From Trichothermofontia sichuanensis B231 (lineage in GTDB: Bacteria > Cyanobacteriota > Cyanobacteriia > B231), in assembly GCF_026240635.1 (NCBI RefSeq), contig NZ_CP110848.1, positions 2,358,501 through 2,422,500 of the forward strand: a DNA stretch of 64,000 nt, written 5' to 3'. This document shows, in pieces, positions 9,112 through 18,339 of this stretch. Made by a program: the position numbers and the translations under genes. The notes beneath the pieces are model-generated. The model worked only from the letters and a program-made list of their open reading frames with translations, had not been told where the DNA came from and searched no databases. Positions within the stretch are counted from its first letter, which is position 1. Every line of letters begins with the position of its first letter.

Positions 9112-10527
9112 TTATGCCCAGATTTGGTCAAGCAATTGCTCAAAGGGCAGCCAGTGATCAGTTTGCACGATCGATTCCCAAACTGCTTCGATCGTTGGTC
9201 GCAATAAATCGACCAGGGGATTAGCCTGACGGAGTTTTTCCCCCATGCGATCGACTTCTGGTTTAGCGAGCAACTGGAGGCATTGATAATACTGGCGTTG
9301 CCAGGGGCGGAATTTAGGAAACTGGGTGAGGTTAGGCAGCACCGTAGTCTCCTGCAAAATCAGGTCCATATCGTGTTGCCAATCCGGTGAAAAATGGCGA
9401 GTCAGATCCGCGAAAAAACCAGGGTAGCTGACTTGAGAGGTATATAAAAATTGCAAAGTCGCATCCAGCAGGGCAGCAGCCATCTGGGGTGGCAGATCCC
9501 TAAACCCCAGGCGATCGCACATTCTCTGTTGATAAGCACTCACGTAATGATCCGCAAAAAGTTTTAAACCTTCACTCAGACTTTCGGGAGGAATAACGAG
9601 CGCCAAGGGGCGTTGTAACATTTCTAAATTCCAGTAACAAATCTCCGCCTGATGACCATAGGCATAGCGACCAGAATAGTCAAAATAGGCAGCGGTAAAT
9701 CCGGGATCATAGGTAGGAATAAAGGCATAGGGACCGTAATCAAAACTTTCGCCGGTGATAGACATATTGTCCGTATTGAGAACCCCATGACAAAACCCGG
9801 TGGCCTGCCACTGCGCGACTAATTGCGCAATACGCTGCACTAATTCAGCATAAAACTGGGCGTCCGCATCCGCCTGACCGACCAGATGGGAGTAGTAGGT
9901 GCTGATGACATGATCAAGGAGACGCCGGACAAGATCGGGCCGTTTAAGATAGGCTAAGCGCTCAAAACTGCCAAAGCGAATGTGCGATCGACTCAGGCGC
10001 ACCATCACACTCGATCGCGTGGGAGATGGCTCATCACCGCGCCAGAGTTTCTCCCCCGTTTCGATCAAACTCAAACAGCGGGAGGTTCTGACCCCCAATC
10101 GGTGCAACATTTCTGCTGCCAAGACTTCACGGACGCCCCCTTTCAGGGTTAACCGACCATCGCCGCCGCGTGAGTAGGGAGTGGTGCCCGACCCCTTCGT
10201 GCCTAGGTCATAAAGTACACCATCTGTCCCCCGTACCTGCCCGTAGAGGAAGCCCCGTCCATCCCCCAGGAAGGGATTATATTCACCAAACTGGTAGCCG
10301 TGGTAGCGCAGGGCGAGGAACGATCGCACGCTCTCGAAGCGCCCAAATGCCTCGATAAAGTCCGCATCGGGAACGGCCTTGGGATCAAGGCCCAAGAGCG
10401 GCAATAGCGCATCATTGCGGAACCGCAGATAATGCACGGGGAAAGTAGCCGCTACCACCCTGTCGTAAAAATCATCCCCTAGGGATTCCAGGGCGGGTTC
10501 ATAGGCTAGGGTCAAGAAAGCAGTAAT
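9112..10527 (-). CDS. selO: Protein adenylyltransferase SelO (YdiU/UPF0061)
   Basis: SelO is a pseudokinase-fold enzyme that transfers AMP to protein hydroxyls and is linked to redox stress. The family hallmarks are visible: an N terminus ending in [35 protein letters not shown], the glycine-rich [21 protein letters not shown], and the metal-binding [19 protein letters not shown]. Length (about 471) matches full-length family members. The start is unusual. A TTG at 10515 lacks a ribosome site, but an in-frame ATT at 10525-10527 gives the family-like [12 protein letters not shown] and sits 8 nt after a perfect GGAGG (10536-10540). It lies just downstream of clpS in the same direction. Confidence 0.92.
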   Translation of the reverse strand: MTAFLTLAYEPALESLGDDFYDRVVAATFPVHYLRFRNDALLPLLGLDPKAVPDADFIEAFGRFESVRSFLALRYHGYQFGEYNPFLGDGRGFLYGQVRGTDGVLYDLGTKGSGTTPYSRGGDGRLTLKGGVREVLAAEMLHRLGVRTSRCLSLIETGEKLWRGDEPSPTRSSVMVRLSRSHIRFGSFERLAYLKRPDLVRRLLDHVISTYYSHLVGQADADAQFYAELVQRIAQLVAQWQATGFCHGVLNTDNMSITGESFDYGPYAFIPTYDPGFTAAYFDYSGRYAYGHQAEICYWNLEMLQRPLALVIPPESLSEGLKLFADHYVSAYQQRMCDRLGFRDLPPQMAAALLDATLQFLYTSQVSYPGFFADLTRHFSPDWQHDMDLILQETTVLPNLTQFPKFRPWQRQYYQCLQLLAKPEVDRMGEKLRQANPLVDLLRPTIEAVWESIVQTDHWLPFEQLLDQIWA

Positions 10528-10543
10528 AGAGGATGCCTCCCCG

Positions 10544-10867
10544 CTAATCCGCTTCCAGGGGGGCCATCGTCAGCCCTTCCCGGCTCAATTGCTGGTGATA
10601 CAGTTCCGCCTGCTCTAGCGGCCCAGACCACACCACGGCTTGGCCTTCAAAGTGAACCTGGTTGGTCAGTTCCCAAGCGCGATCGCTCGTCATACCCGGT
10701 ATATAGGTCATCAGGCAATGGGCAACGTGCTGAAAAGTATTGAAATCATCATTCAGCACAATCACCTTATAGCGTGGATAGGGCTTGCGCACGACTTGTC
10801 CCGCTTTACCAGGGGCAACGGTTGGCGCAGCCGTCAGGCGGGGAGCAATAGCCAGAGCCGAGGACAT
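10544..10867 (-). CDS. clpS: ATP-dependent Clp protease adaptor ClpS1
   Basis: ClpS delivers N-degron substrates to the ClpAP/ClpCP protease. The 107-residue protein has a variable 25-residue N-terminal tail. The conserved core then reads [27 protein letters not shown], and [17 protein letters not shown]. It ends in [18 protein letters not shown]. The NDDFNTF motif forms the substrate pocket in characterised relatives. The sequence corresponds to the ClpS1 type of cyanobacteria. It sits between plsX and selO, all on the minus strand with short gaps (56 and 16 bp), so co-transcription is likely. Confidence 0.95.
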   Translation of the reverse strand: MSSALAIAPRLTAAPTVAPGKAGQVVRKPYPRYKVIVLNDDFNTFQHVAHCLMTYIPGMTSDRAWELTNQVHFEGQAVVWSGPLEQAELYHQQLSREGLTMAPLEAD

Positions 10868-10923
10868 AGGCAGCAGTGGGAATAATCGCTGGACAACTAC
10901 AAGATAACGTTAGCGCATAACCG

Positions 10924-12081
10924 CTAGCGATCGTTGGTCGTACTATCTGTCCCTACTTCCGTGGTTTCGGGTTGGCTGAGGACCTGGTTGAGGGCTACCC
11001 GGCTGACGCTATCAGGGGCTTTGACTGGAACCGCCTGGGGATCGGCGACATCCGGTGCCAAGGACTGATGGATAGCCGTTTGGATACGGGTGAGGACCTG
11101 GTGCTCGACGGCTTCCTGGGCAAGACGAATCGCATTAAAAATAGAAGGCGCTTGGGAACTGCCGTGGCTAATGATGCAAATCCCATCCACCCCTAACAGC
11201 AGGCCCCCGCCGTGCTCCGCATGATCGACCCGTTGCTTAATGCGGCGCAGGTTGGGCTTGAGGAGCGCAGTCCCGATCTTGCCGTGTAACCCCCGTGGCA
11301 ACTCTTCCCGCATGATTTGCAGGAGCACACCCCCGATCGCTTCAGCAAACTTGAGCAGGACATTGCCGACAAAGCCGTCGCAAACTACCACATCAAACTG
11401 ACCGGAGAGGACATCGCGGCCTTCAGCATTGCCAATAAAGCTGAGGTTAGGATTATCTTGCAGCAGTTGATGGGTCCGCACGGCTAAATCGTTGCCCTTA
11501 GAGGCTTCTTCACCGATATTCAAAAGGCCCACTTTGGGGTCCTCAGTTCCCAGCACATACTGACTGTAGATGGCTCCCATCAGGGCAAATTGCTCTAAGA
11601 ACTTGGGCCGACAATCCACATTGGCCCCCACATCCAGGATGATTACGGGTTTACCCGGTACCATTGTGGGTAGAACCGCCCCGATCGCCGGACGATCAAT
11701 TCCCCGCAGGCGTCCCAAGCGGAGCAGGGCTGACGCCATGGCTGCCCCCGAATGCCCCGCAGAAACGACCGCATCTGCCCGCTGTTGCTTCACCAGGCTC
11801 ATGGCCACATTGATTGAGGCGTTGGGCTTACGACGGATGGCCCCTAGGGGTTCCTCGTGCATCTCCACCCTATCTTCCGCTGAAACAATCTCCACAGCAG
11901 GTCGTTGGTGGTATTGCTTCAGCGCCGACTCCATCTGCTCCGGATCACCCACTAGCAGGACCTCAATCCCCAACTCGGCTTGTGCCCGGACGGCCCCCGC
12001 AATAATCTCAGCGGGCGCGTGGTCGCCGCCCATAGCATCGACTGCAACTCTTATGCGACTCGTTGTGCGACTCGAATCCAT
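10924..12081 (-). CDS. plsX: Phosphate acyltransferase PlsX
   Basis: PlsX converts acyl-ACP and phosphate to acyl-phosphate, the acyl donor for the first step of phospholipid synthesis. The 385-residue sequence starts shortly before the family motif VAVDAMGGDHAP (about residues 12-23). It shows EPLGAIRRKPNASI, VSAGHSGAAMA, LDVGANVDC, GLLNIGEEASKG, VCDGFVGNVLLK and the C-terminal GGGLLLGVDGICIISHGSS. About 45 residues after the last conserved block form a variable tail. The downstream fabI (15.5 kb) is on the other strand, so the usual fab clustering is not kept. Confidence 0.96.
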   Translation of the reverse strand: MDSSRTTSRIRVAVDAMGGDHAPAEIIAGAVRAQAELGIEVLLVGDPEQMESALKQYHQRPAVEIVSAEDRVEMHEEPLGAIRRKPNASINVAMSLVKQQRADAVVSAGHSGAAMASALLRLGRLRGIDRPAIGAVLPTMVPGKPVIILDVGANVDCRPKFLEQFALMGAIYSQYVLGTEDPKVGLLNIGEEASKGNDLAVRTHQLLQDNPNLSFIGNAEGRDVLSGQFDVVVCDGFVGNVLLKFAEAIGGVLLQIMREELPRGLHGKIGTALLKPNLRRIKQRVDHAEHGGGLLLGVDGICIISHGSSQAPSIFNAIRLAQEAVEHQVLTRIQTAIHQSLAPDVADPQAVPVKAPDSVSRVALNQVLSQPETTEVGTDSTTNDR

Positions 12082-12340
12082 CGATTCAATATTAAAGAAA
12101 CCTAAAACATCTTAGCAGAAGCTTTCGATCGTGGCGAAAACCTCTCGACGGTCTGTCATCGGGGGTCCTCCCTTGCCCCAGGCGCGATCGCGGACACAAT
12201 CCTGGCTAACGTTCACGTGGGTCTCAAGGTTGAGTCTGAGGGACTTTACCGTGATCCCAGCGATTAAACGCTAAGATACAATCAAGTGATTGTTAAAATC
12301 AGTAACGGAATCTCAGGCATTTTTGCTAAGGACACAGAAC

Positions 12341-13504
12341 ATGGGTCGGGTTGGAGTACTGCTGCTGAATCTAGGTGGGCCGGAGCGGCTTGAGGATGTC
12401 CGTCCCTTTCTGTTTAATCTTTTCTCTGACCCAGAAATTATTCGGCTTCCCTTTCCTTGGTTACAAAAACCGCTAGCCTGGTTGATTTCTACCCTGCGCT
12501 ACCGGAAGTCCCAGGCCAATTATCGTCAAATTGGGGGTGGCTCCCCCTTGCGGCAAGTGACAGAGCAGCAGGCCCAAGCGCTCCAGGCATCACTGCAACA
12601 ACGGGGCCAGGATGCCCAGGTTTATATTGGAATGCGCTATTGGCACCCGTTTACGGAAGAGGCGATCGCCCGCATCGAACACGATCGGGTTGAAGAGTTG
12701 GTCATTCTTCCCCTTTATCCCCAATTTTCGATTAGCACAACTGGCTCTAGTTTTCGTCTGCTAGAACGTTTGTGGGAGAGTCGCCCCGACTTGCAACGGC
12801 TACGGTATACGGCGATTCCCTCCTGGTATCAAGAACCAGGATATCTCAAGGCGATGGCCGATCTGATCCGGCAGGAATTGGCTAAATTACCGGATCCCGA
12901 TCGGGTTCACATTTTCTTCAGCGCCCACGGGGTACCCGTTAGCTATGTGGAAGAGGTGGGGGATCCCTACCAACGGGAAATTGAGCATTGTACCGAGTTA
13001 ATCATGCGCGAGTTGGGGCTGCCCAATGCCCATACCTTGGCCTATCAAAGCCGGGTGGGGCCAGTGGAGTGGCTCCAGCCCTATACGGAAGATGCCATCC
13101 AGGCATTAGCCGCCCAAGGGGTAGAAACGCTCTTGGTGGTACCGATTAGCTTTGTCTCGGAGCATATTGAAACCCTGCAAGAGATTGACATTGAGTATCG
13201 GGAATTGGCCGAGGAAGCCGGCATTAAAACCTTTCGGCGGGTGCCTGCCCTGAATACCCATCCCTTGTTTATCCAGGCCCTTACGGATTTGGTGATCACC
13301 TCGCTGGCCGCCCCACCCCGGAGTTTGGCGGATGTGGTCCATCCCGGCAAGAAAACCAAGCTCTATCCGCAGGAGCGTTGGCAATGGGGAATGACAACGG
13401 CAGCGGAGGTGTGGAATGGTCGCTTAGCAATGATTGGCTTTATTGCCCTGATTATTGAACTGATTAGTGGGCAGGGACCTCTCCATTTTGTCGGGTTGTT
13501 GTAA
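12341..13504 (+). CDS. hemH: Ferrochelatase with C-terminal chlorophyll-binding (CAB) helix
   Basis: HemH inserts ferrous iron into protoporphyrin IX, the last step of heme synthesis. The start is the ATG of [15 protein letters not shown], 8 nt after AAGGA (12328-12332); an upstream TTG would add 17 unsupported residues. Conserved parts include [26 protein letters not shown], the active-site [11 protein letters not shown] and [13 protein letters not shown]. The final 40 residues carry [10 protein letters not shown], the chlorophyll a/b-binding motif ([20 protein letters not shown]), joined by a linker. This fusion is characteristic of cyanobacterial and plastid type II ferrochelatase and anchors the enzyme in the thylakoid membrane. 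Confidence 0.97.
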   Translation: MGRVGVLLLNLGGPERLEDVRPFLFNLFSDPEIIRLPFPWLQKPLAWLISTLRYRKSQANYRQIGGGSPLRQVTEQQAQALQASLQQRGQDAQVYIGMRYWHPFTEEAIARIEHDRVEELVILPLYPQFSISTTGSSFRLLERLWESRPDLQRLRYTAIPSWYQEPGYLKAMADLIRQELAKLPDPDRVHIFFSAHGVPVSYVEEVGDPYQREIEHCTELIMRELGLPNAHTLAYQSRVGPVEWLQPYTEDAIQALAAQGVETLLVVPISFVSEHIETLQEIDIEYRELAEEAGIKTFRRVPALNTHPLFIQALTDLVITSLAAPPRSLADVVHPGKKTKLYPQERWQWGMTTAAEVWNGRLAMIGFIALIIELISGQGPLHFVGLL

Positions 13505-13574
13505 GTGATTGTCGTGATGCAGTGGTTGTGATGCAGTGATCGTGATTCGGTTATTGGCGCTTGAGGCGAACGCT

Positions 13575-14177
13575 TCAGTCGGGATCGCGCTTGTGGCGAC
13601 GGGGATGACGGGACCGAGGCGAGTCGGCCTGGGCAAGGTACCAGCGTCGCCAGCCCTGGGAGGTGCGAATGGCCAGCCAGAGCAGCAGCATGGCAATCAG
13701 TCCTCCCTGATGGGGCGCATCGATCGCGAACAAGACGAGTGCTACACAGAGAATGTCCTGGGCAAAAATGACCCATAGGGGCAAGTGGGGATGGCGATAG
13801 GACCAGCCCAACATGACCAGTTGTAGAACAAAGGCGAACAGACCCCCGATAATCCCCAGTAGCCAGATTAACCAGGCGGGGGTTTCGTCCGTCGCCAAGG
13901 CGAGCGCGACTCCGGCCCCCATGATGTAGCCGACGAGGGGGCTAAAGAGCAGTTGGGTGATTTGGAGAAAACGACGGGCGAGGACCTGTTTGGAGGCGAG
14001 TAACTCGAAGAGGGACCAACTCACAAGGACCCCGATCACCAACCGGGGAGGAATATTTGCGAGCAGGGGAATTTGCCCCCAGAGTTCGGTAGACAGCAAG
14101 CCAATAACCAGCAGTGGTAGCGCAATCCTCATGCCCGCTGCTGCCGAGGCGGAGAGGACTGCAAGGATTTCGATCAT
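13575..14177 (-). CDS. DUF4126 family membrane protein
   Basis: A 200-residue integral membrane protein with about five hydrophobic segments, starting MIEILAVLSASAAAGMRIALP. The N-terminal SASAAAGMR segment and the later SPLVGYIMGAG match the DUF4126 type found widely in cyanobacteria; the function is unknown. The tail after the last helix is Arg-rich (SRHPRRHKRDPD), probably cytoplasmic. The gene converges on hemH with a 70-bp gap. Confidence 0.8.
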   Translation of the reverse strand: MIEILAVLSASAAAGMRIALPLLVIGLLSTELWGQIPLLANIPPRLVIGVLVSWSLFELLASKQVLARRFLQITQLLFSPLVGYIMGAGVALALATDETPAWLIWLLGIIGGLFAFVLQLVMLGWSYRHPHLPLWVIFAQDILCVALVLFAIDAPHQGGLIAMLLLWLAIRTSQGWRRWYLAQADSPRSRHPRRHKRDPD

Positions 14178-14480
14178 AGTGAGGTAGGAACGGTGATGTT
14201 ACCCCATTAGCCCTGATGTCAATTGGTCGAAGGCTGGCTGCCCAGAGAAAAGCCAGATGGCTAGCCTACGGGCTGCTCGGTGCGCTTGAGATGAGAACGC
14301 TGGCATAAGATCAAGACTACTCTAGCCAGGAAGAAGAGACCGGATAAGTTATCTATATTACTTGGCTGGTTGCTTTAAGTCGGTATCGGCAAAGTGCAGA
14401 CTTCGCCCGTTATCCTAGTAGATTCCTAATAGATCACCGTTATCCTAGTAGATTCCTAATAGATCACTTATGCTGGGTTG
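14178..14480. other. Intergenic region with a perfect 30-bp duplication
   Basis: This stretch lies between the ntcA stop and the DUF4126 gene start. Apart from the duplication at 14408-14467, nothing recognisable is present. Confidence 0.6.
14408..14467. repeat. Perfect 30-bp tandem duplication downstream of ntcA
   Basis: Two identical adjacent units begin CGTTATCCTAGTAGATTCC and end AATAGATCAC (14408-14437 and 14438-14467). The second copy ends 13 bp from the ntcA stop, so it lies in the 3' untranslated region of ntcA. Confidence 0.9.
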
Positions 14481-15155
14481 CTAGGTAAACTGCTGGCTCA
14501 GGGCAACGGGGTTGTGCACCGTAATTTTTTTCTTGTGGATCGAGATCATCTGTTCCTGCCGCAGATCGCCTAGCAGTCGGGTGACCGTGACACGGGTAGA
14601 CCCGATCGCTTCGGCGATCGCCTGGTGGGAGAGCTTGAGGTCGATCGTAATCCCCCCCTCAACCCCAGGGACACCAAAATCGCGACACAGAATCAGCAGA
14701 AAGCTAACCAGGCGCGATCCCATATCCCGGTGGGCCAGAGTTTCAATCATCATTTCCGTTTGCAGGATCCGGGAAGAGAGACCCCTTAATAAGACCATTG
14801 ACAAGTCAGGATGTTCCTGGAGTGCCTTTTCCATTTGCTCGATCGGGATCGATAGTAATTCAACCGGGGTGAAGGCGACTGCGTGGTAGAAGCGATCGGC
14901 CCGTTGCCCGGTCAGGAGGGAGAGAACGCCAAACACACTATTCTCGCGCAATAGTGCCACGGTAATTTCTTCCCCGGCTTCGTAGACTCTAGAGAGTTTT
15001 ACTGCGCCCTTGAGCAAGAAATAGACCCGCTCCGCCGGGTCACCTGGGAAAAAGATCGTCTTACCCCGTTCATAGGTTTCCACGACGGGTGGGAAGACAC
15101 TGCTACTAATCTGGCGAAAGACCGTCGCCAGTGACTTATCCTGTGTTAACACCAT
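14481..15155 (-). CDS. ntcA: Global nitrogen regulator NtcA
   Basis: NtcA is the CRP-family transcription activator of nitrogen assimilation in cyanobacteria; it binds GTA-N8-TAC sites and responds to 2-oxoglutarate and PipX. The 224-residue protein has the cyclic-nucleotide-binding-like beta barrel ([20 protein letters not shown]), the dimerisation helix ([19 protein letters not shown]) and the helix-turn-helix [20 protein letters not shown] near the C terminus, which is almost invariant in NtcA. It is divergent from fabI across 366 bp. The protein sequence is close enough to characterised NtcA for a firm call. Confidence 0.97.
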   Translation of the reverse strand: MVLTQDKSLATVFRQISSSVFPPVVETYERGKTIFFPGDPAERVYFLLKGAVKLSRVYEAGEEITVALLRENSVFGVLSLLTGQRADRFYHAVAFTPVELLSIPIEQMEKALQEHPDLSMVLLRGLSSRILQTEMMIETLAHRDMGSRLVSFLLILCRDFGVPGVEGGITIDLKLSHQAIAEAIGSTRVTVTRLLGDLRQEQMISIHKKKITVHNPVALSQQFT

Positions 15156-15521
15156 ATCCCCCGCCCTAATGGATGCTGCTGTGCCAAAACTTGCCCGGAA
15201 GGACTTGCTTGTTTAACTAACGTAATATACCTTCTCCAGTTTAGCGAGAAGCACGGGTCCCATTCCATGCCTAGTGTTTTGCTATTTTGGCACGCTTGCC
15301 CCATTCCACAACAAACATGCTGGAGAAGAAAGCTTTACAATACTTAAGCCCTACCCTTCAAACGTGTTTGTAGCTGATGATACAAACTGCCTGCCTAGGG
15401 TTTTCAGGGGATGGGGGAGGCTGCAACCATATCGATTCCAGAGAAACAGGGGGGCGGCTGAGTCAGGGCGATCGTGGGGGGGGCTTTTTGTTTTAATGGT
15501 TACTTATTTGCCATTGTTTTT
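15156..15521. other. Divergent ntcA-fabI promoter region
   Basis: This 366-bp gap should hold promoters for ntcA (minus) and fabI (plus). An imperfect NtcA-like palindrome lies at 15217-15230, reading GTATATTACGTTAG on the minus strand against GTA-N8-TAC, with one wrong base. No correctly spaced -10 box was found after it. Confidence 0.4.
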
Positions 15522-16298
15522 ATGTTGGATCTCACTGGAAAGAATGCCCTGGTGACGGGGATTGCCAATAATCGCTCGATCGCTTGGGGGATTGCCCAAC
15601 AACTGCACCAAGCGGGTGCGAATTTAGGCATTACCTTCCTGCCGGATGACAAGGGGCGTAATGAAAAGAAGGTGGCGGAACTGGTAGAGCCACTGCACCC
15701 GACGGTGTTTCTGCCGCTGGATGTCCAAAATGATGCCCAGGTGGCCCAAACCTTTGAGACTATCCAGGCCCAATGGGGGCGGTTGGATATTCTAATCCAC
15801 TGTCTGGCCTTTGCCAGTAAGGAGGGGCTGGAGGGAGACTTCAGCCGTGTTTCCCGTCCGGTCTTTACCCAAGCTTTAGAGATTAGCGCCTACTCGCTGA
15901 TTGCCCTGGCAGCAGGGGCGAAACCCTTGATGACCGCCGGCGGCAGTATCGTGACCTTGACCTATCTGGGTGGGGTTCGGGTGGTGCCCAACTACAACGT
16001 CATGGGCATTGCCAAAGCAGCTCTAGAGATGAACGTGCGTTATCTGGCTGCCGAGATGGGTCCCCACAATATTCGGGTGAACGCGATTTCAGCCGGTCCG
16101 ATTCGCACCCTGGCTTCGTCGGCGATCGGCGGGATTTACGACATGATTCACCACGTTGAGCAGGTAGCTCCCCTACGGCGCACGGTGACCCAGATGGAGG
16201 TGGGGAATGCGGCGGCGTTCCTCTGTAGTGACCTTGCCAGTGGGATTACCGGGCAGGTGCTGTATGTGGATGCGGGGTACGAAATTATGGGGATGTAG
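15522..16298 (+). CDS. fabI: Enoyl-[acyl-carrier-protein] reductase (NADH) FabI
   Basis: FabI reduces trans-2-enoyl-ACP in the last step of each fatty-acid elongation cycle. The start is the ATG of MLDLTGKNALVTG, giving 258 residues; an upstream in-frame ATG would add 16 residues without homology. Motifs include the divergent cofactor loop GIANNRSIAWGIA, the HCLAFA segment, and the FabI catalytic pattern with Tyr and Lys in YNVMGIAKAALE. The C terminus has RVNAISAGPIRTLA and GQVLYVDAGYEIMG. No Shine-Dalgarno sequence precedes the start. Confidence 0.97.
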   Translation: MLDLTGKNALVTGIANNRSIAWGIAQQLHQAGANLGITFLPDDKGRNEKKVAELVEPLHPTVFLPLDVQNDAQVAQTFETIQAQWGRLDILIHCLAFASKEGLEGDFSRVSRPVFTQALEISAYSLIALAAGAKPLMTAGGSIVTLTYLGGVRVVPNYNVMGIAKAALEMNVRYLAAEMGPHNIRVNAISAGPIRTLASSAIGGIYDMIHHVEQVAPLRRTVTQMEVGNAAAFLCSDLASGITGQVLYVDAGYEIMGM

Positions 16299-16355
16299 TT
16301 GGTACCGCGCCTTGACGCACACTGACAAAATGTCCACTCACAAGCCAGTCTTTTA

Positions 16356-17474
16356 GTGATTCGGGTCGAGATTCGATTGTCTTTTCCCCACTGGACTCCC
16401 AAAGTACGCTTCACCCTCGCGGGCTGTGTGGGCTTGCTGCTGCATGGCCTGATGATTGCGGCACCAGGGGCTTTTCTGTTGCAGTGGCAGGCGGCGTTCG
16501 GCCCCATTGATGTGGGGTGGTATTACCTGGCCTTCATGGTGAGCGGGATCACGGGGTTGACGTTGACGGCGCGGCGATCGCGGCGGCACCCGTTATTGGC
16601 GGGGGCATTGCTGCTGATTGGCCTGGGGTTGGCGTTAGCGAGTCAGATGCCTTCATTTCTGGGGATTGTGCTGACGGCGTTGCTGGTGGGGCTGGGGGAC
16701 GGTGTGCTGACGCTGCAAAGTAATAGTTTGGTGGGGGAATTACACGCGGAACGGGGGATTACGTTTCTCAATTGGGCCAATGCCCCCTTTGGTATAGGTG
16801 CCTTGACCACGCCGCTGCTGGCGGTCTTTTTGTCCTGGCGGCTGGTGTATTTCTTGATGGCCCTGGTGGCGCTGCTGGCGGCCTGGTTAGCGTGGCAGGC
16901 TCCCCCAGTTGCCAATTTCTCGCCTCAGCGCGATCGGCTGCCGTGGCGACGGGCACTCCCGTTTCTGGGGGTGATGTTCCTCTATATCGGCCTGGAGGGG
17001 GCGATGGGCACCTGGAGCGGGATCTATCTACACGCTCAGGGTTGGCCCCTGGTGTGGGGGAATCTCATCCTGTCGCTGTACTGGGGCGGGCTGACGATCG
17101 GGCGGCTGGTGCTGGCTACCTGGGTGAATCGCCAACCCCTACGGCGGTTGCAGCGGTTGTTGTTGATCGGTGCCCTAGCGATCGCGGCAACGTTAGTCCC
17201 TGCCCTAGGGTTGGGGTTTGTCCTGGCGGCAATGGTCTATGGCCCCATCTTTGCGATCGTATTTGGGTTATTGCAACGTGGGTGTGGCCATGCGTCACTG
17301 CCTGCGATTTTCTATACGGGCTTTTTGGCCCAAAGCTTGGTGCCAAGCCTCTTTAGCCTGATCCCGGATGCGACGATGCGGGGCTATGGTTTTGCGGTAT
17401 TGGCGATAGCATTGTATGGGGCCAGTCGCTATTTAGCATTCGCGATCGCCCGTCAGAATGGGTTTATTGATTGA
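16356..17474 (+). CDS. MFS transporter
   Basis: A 372-residue membrane protein beginning at GTG, with about eleven to twelve hydrophobic segments in the major facilitator pattern. A short basic loop (LTARRSRRHPLLAG) between helices 2 and 3 resembles the MFS loop 2-3 motif. It is rather short for the family, so the helix count needs checking. It follows fabI by 57 bp in the same direction, but no shared pathway is implied. Substrate is unknown; an efflux or sugar-type carrier are both possible. Confidence 0.75.
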   Translation: MIRVEIRLSFPHWTPKVRFTLAGCVGLLLHGLMIAAPGAFLLQWQAAFGPIDVGWYYLAFMVSGITGLTLTARRSRRHPLLAGALLLIGLGLALASQMPSFLGIVLTALLVGLGDGVLTLQSNSLVGELHAERGITFLNWANAPFGIGALTTPLLAVFLSWRLVYFLMALVALLAAWLAWQAPPVANFSPQRDRLPWRRALPFLGVMFLYIGLEGAMGTWSGIYLHAQGWPLVWGNLILSLYWGGLTIGRLVLATWVNRQPLRRLQRLLLIGALAIAATLVPALGLGFVLAAMVYGPIFAIVFGLLQRGCGHASLPAIFYTGFLAQSLVPSLFSLIPDATMRGYGFAVLAIALYGASRYLAFAIARQNGFID

Positions 17475-17485
17475 CCTTCACTGGT

Positions 17486-18289
17486 TCACCCAGCGTCTGC
17501 AAGGAAAATTGCGAGAGCATCGAGCGAAAGTCCTGTAATTTGGGCAATCTGGGCCACATCCATACCCGCCTGCCGGAGATTTTGGACGGTTTGCCGCATC
17601 TGTTGTTCAGCTTGATGCGCCCGTTGTTCAGCTTGATCAGCCCGTTGTTCAGCTTGATGCGCCCGTTGTTCGGCCAGTTCAGTCGGGGTGGGCAGAAGGG
17701 TGCCATCCAGATTAACCCAGCGCAACCAGGTGGTTGAGACACCCTGATAAGTTCCTAGCCAACGGGTTAGCCCTAAATTAAGCACCTGGCTGACTAATTG
17801 TCCTTGCGCATTGACCGCGATCGGCTGGTAGGTGCCTCGTAGTTGAAAACCGGCCCAATCATCTGGGTTAAAGGGGTCGTACCAAAAGTATTCGGCAACC
17901 CGCATTTGGTTTTGATGGATTGCCTTCTTTTCACCTTTGTCAGCATCCTGAGTGCTCACTGACAGCAACTCAATCACCACATCCGGCGATTTTCCCTCTT
18001 CCCAACAGACCCAACTTTTGCGTTCCCCCTTGGGGACATTGAGGACCACAAACACATCGGGTCCTCGGAAATCTTGATGGCGGACTTGCTGCAAGCTGTA
18101 GTAAACAAACATATTGCCGCCCACATAGCCATCTTCTCTGGCATCTAACCAGGGTATGAGGGCATTAATGAGGAGTTCCATTTGCAATTGGTGGCGCTGA
18201 CTCTCCATCGGCACGCCGTCATCATAGGGGAGGTCATCCTGGGTGGGCGGCAGGGTTAGGTGAAAGGCTTGTAAGTCTAGTGGTGTCAT
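17486..18289 (-). CDS. Uma2 family putative PD-(D/E)XK endonuclease with coiled-coil tail
   Basis: Uma2 (DUF820) proteins are abundant in cyanobacteria and carry a restriction-endonuclease-like fold; a physiological role is not established. The 267-residue protein has RGPDVFVVLNVP, then SPDVVIELLSVST and DKGEKKA, the likely acidic and lysine active-site elements, followed by YFWYDP. The C terminus contains three perfect-register heptads of AEQRAHQ/AEQRADQ (coiled coil), then a short helical segment (MDVAQIAQITGLSLDALAIF) that looks like a degenerate helix-turn-helix. The heptads are encoded by 21-bp DNA repeats (17601-17676). It converges with the MFS gene with only 11 bp between stops. Confidence 0.85.
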   Translation of the reverse strand: MTPLDLQAFHLTLPPTQDDLPYDDGVPMESQRHQLQMELLINALIPWLDAREDGYVGGNMFVYYSLQQVRHQDFRGPDVFVVLNVPKGERKSWVCWEEGKSPDVVIELLSVSTQDADKGEKKAIHQNQMRVAEYFWYDPFNPDDWAGFQLRGTYQPIAVNAQGQLVSQVLNLGLTRWLGTYQGVSTTWLRWVNLDGTLLPTPTELAEQRAHQAEQRADQAEQRAHQAEQQMRQTVQNLRQAGMDVAQIAQITGLSLDALAIFLADAG

Positions 18290-18339
18290 GACGGGTATCC
18301 CTAAGACAACCGATGCTTTCCGTATTTTAGCCAGCCCAT

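Noticed and set aside
15217-15230. NtcA autoregulatory site upstream of ntcA
   Set aside because: The palindrome has one wrong base (TAG for TAC) and no correctly spaced -10 box follows, so it is not listed as a site.
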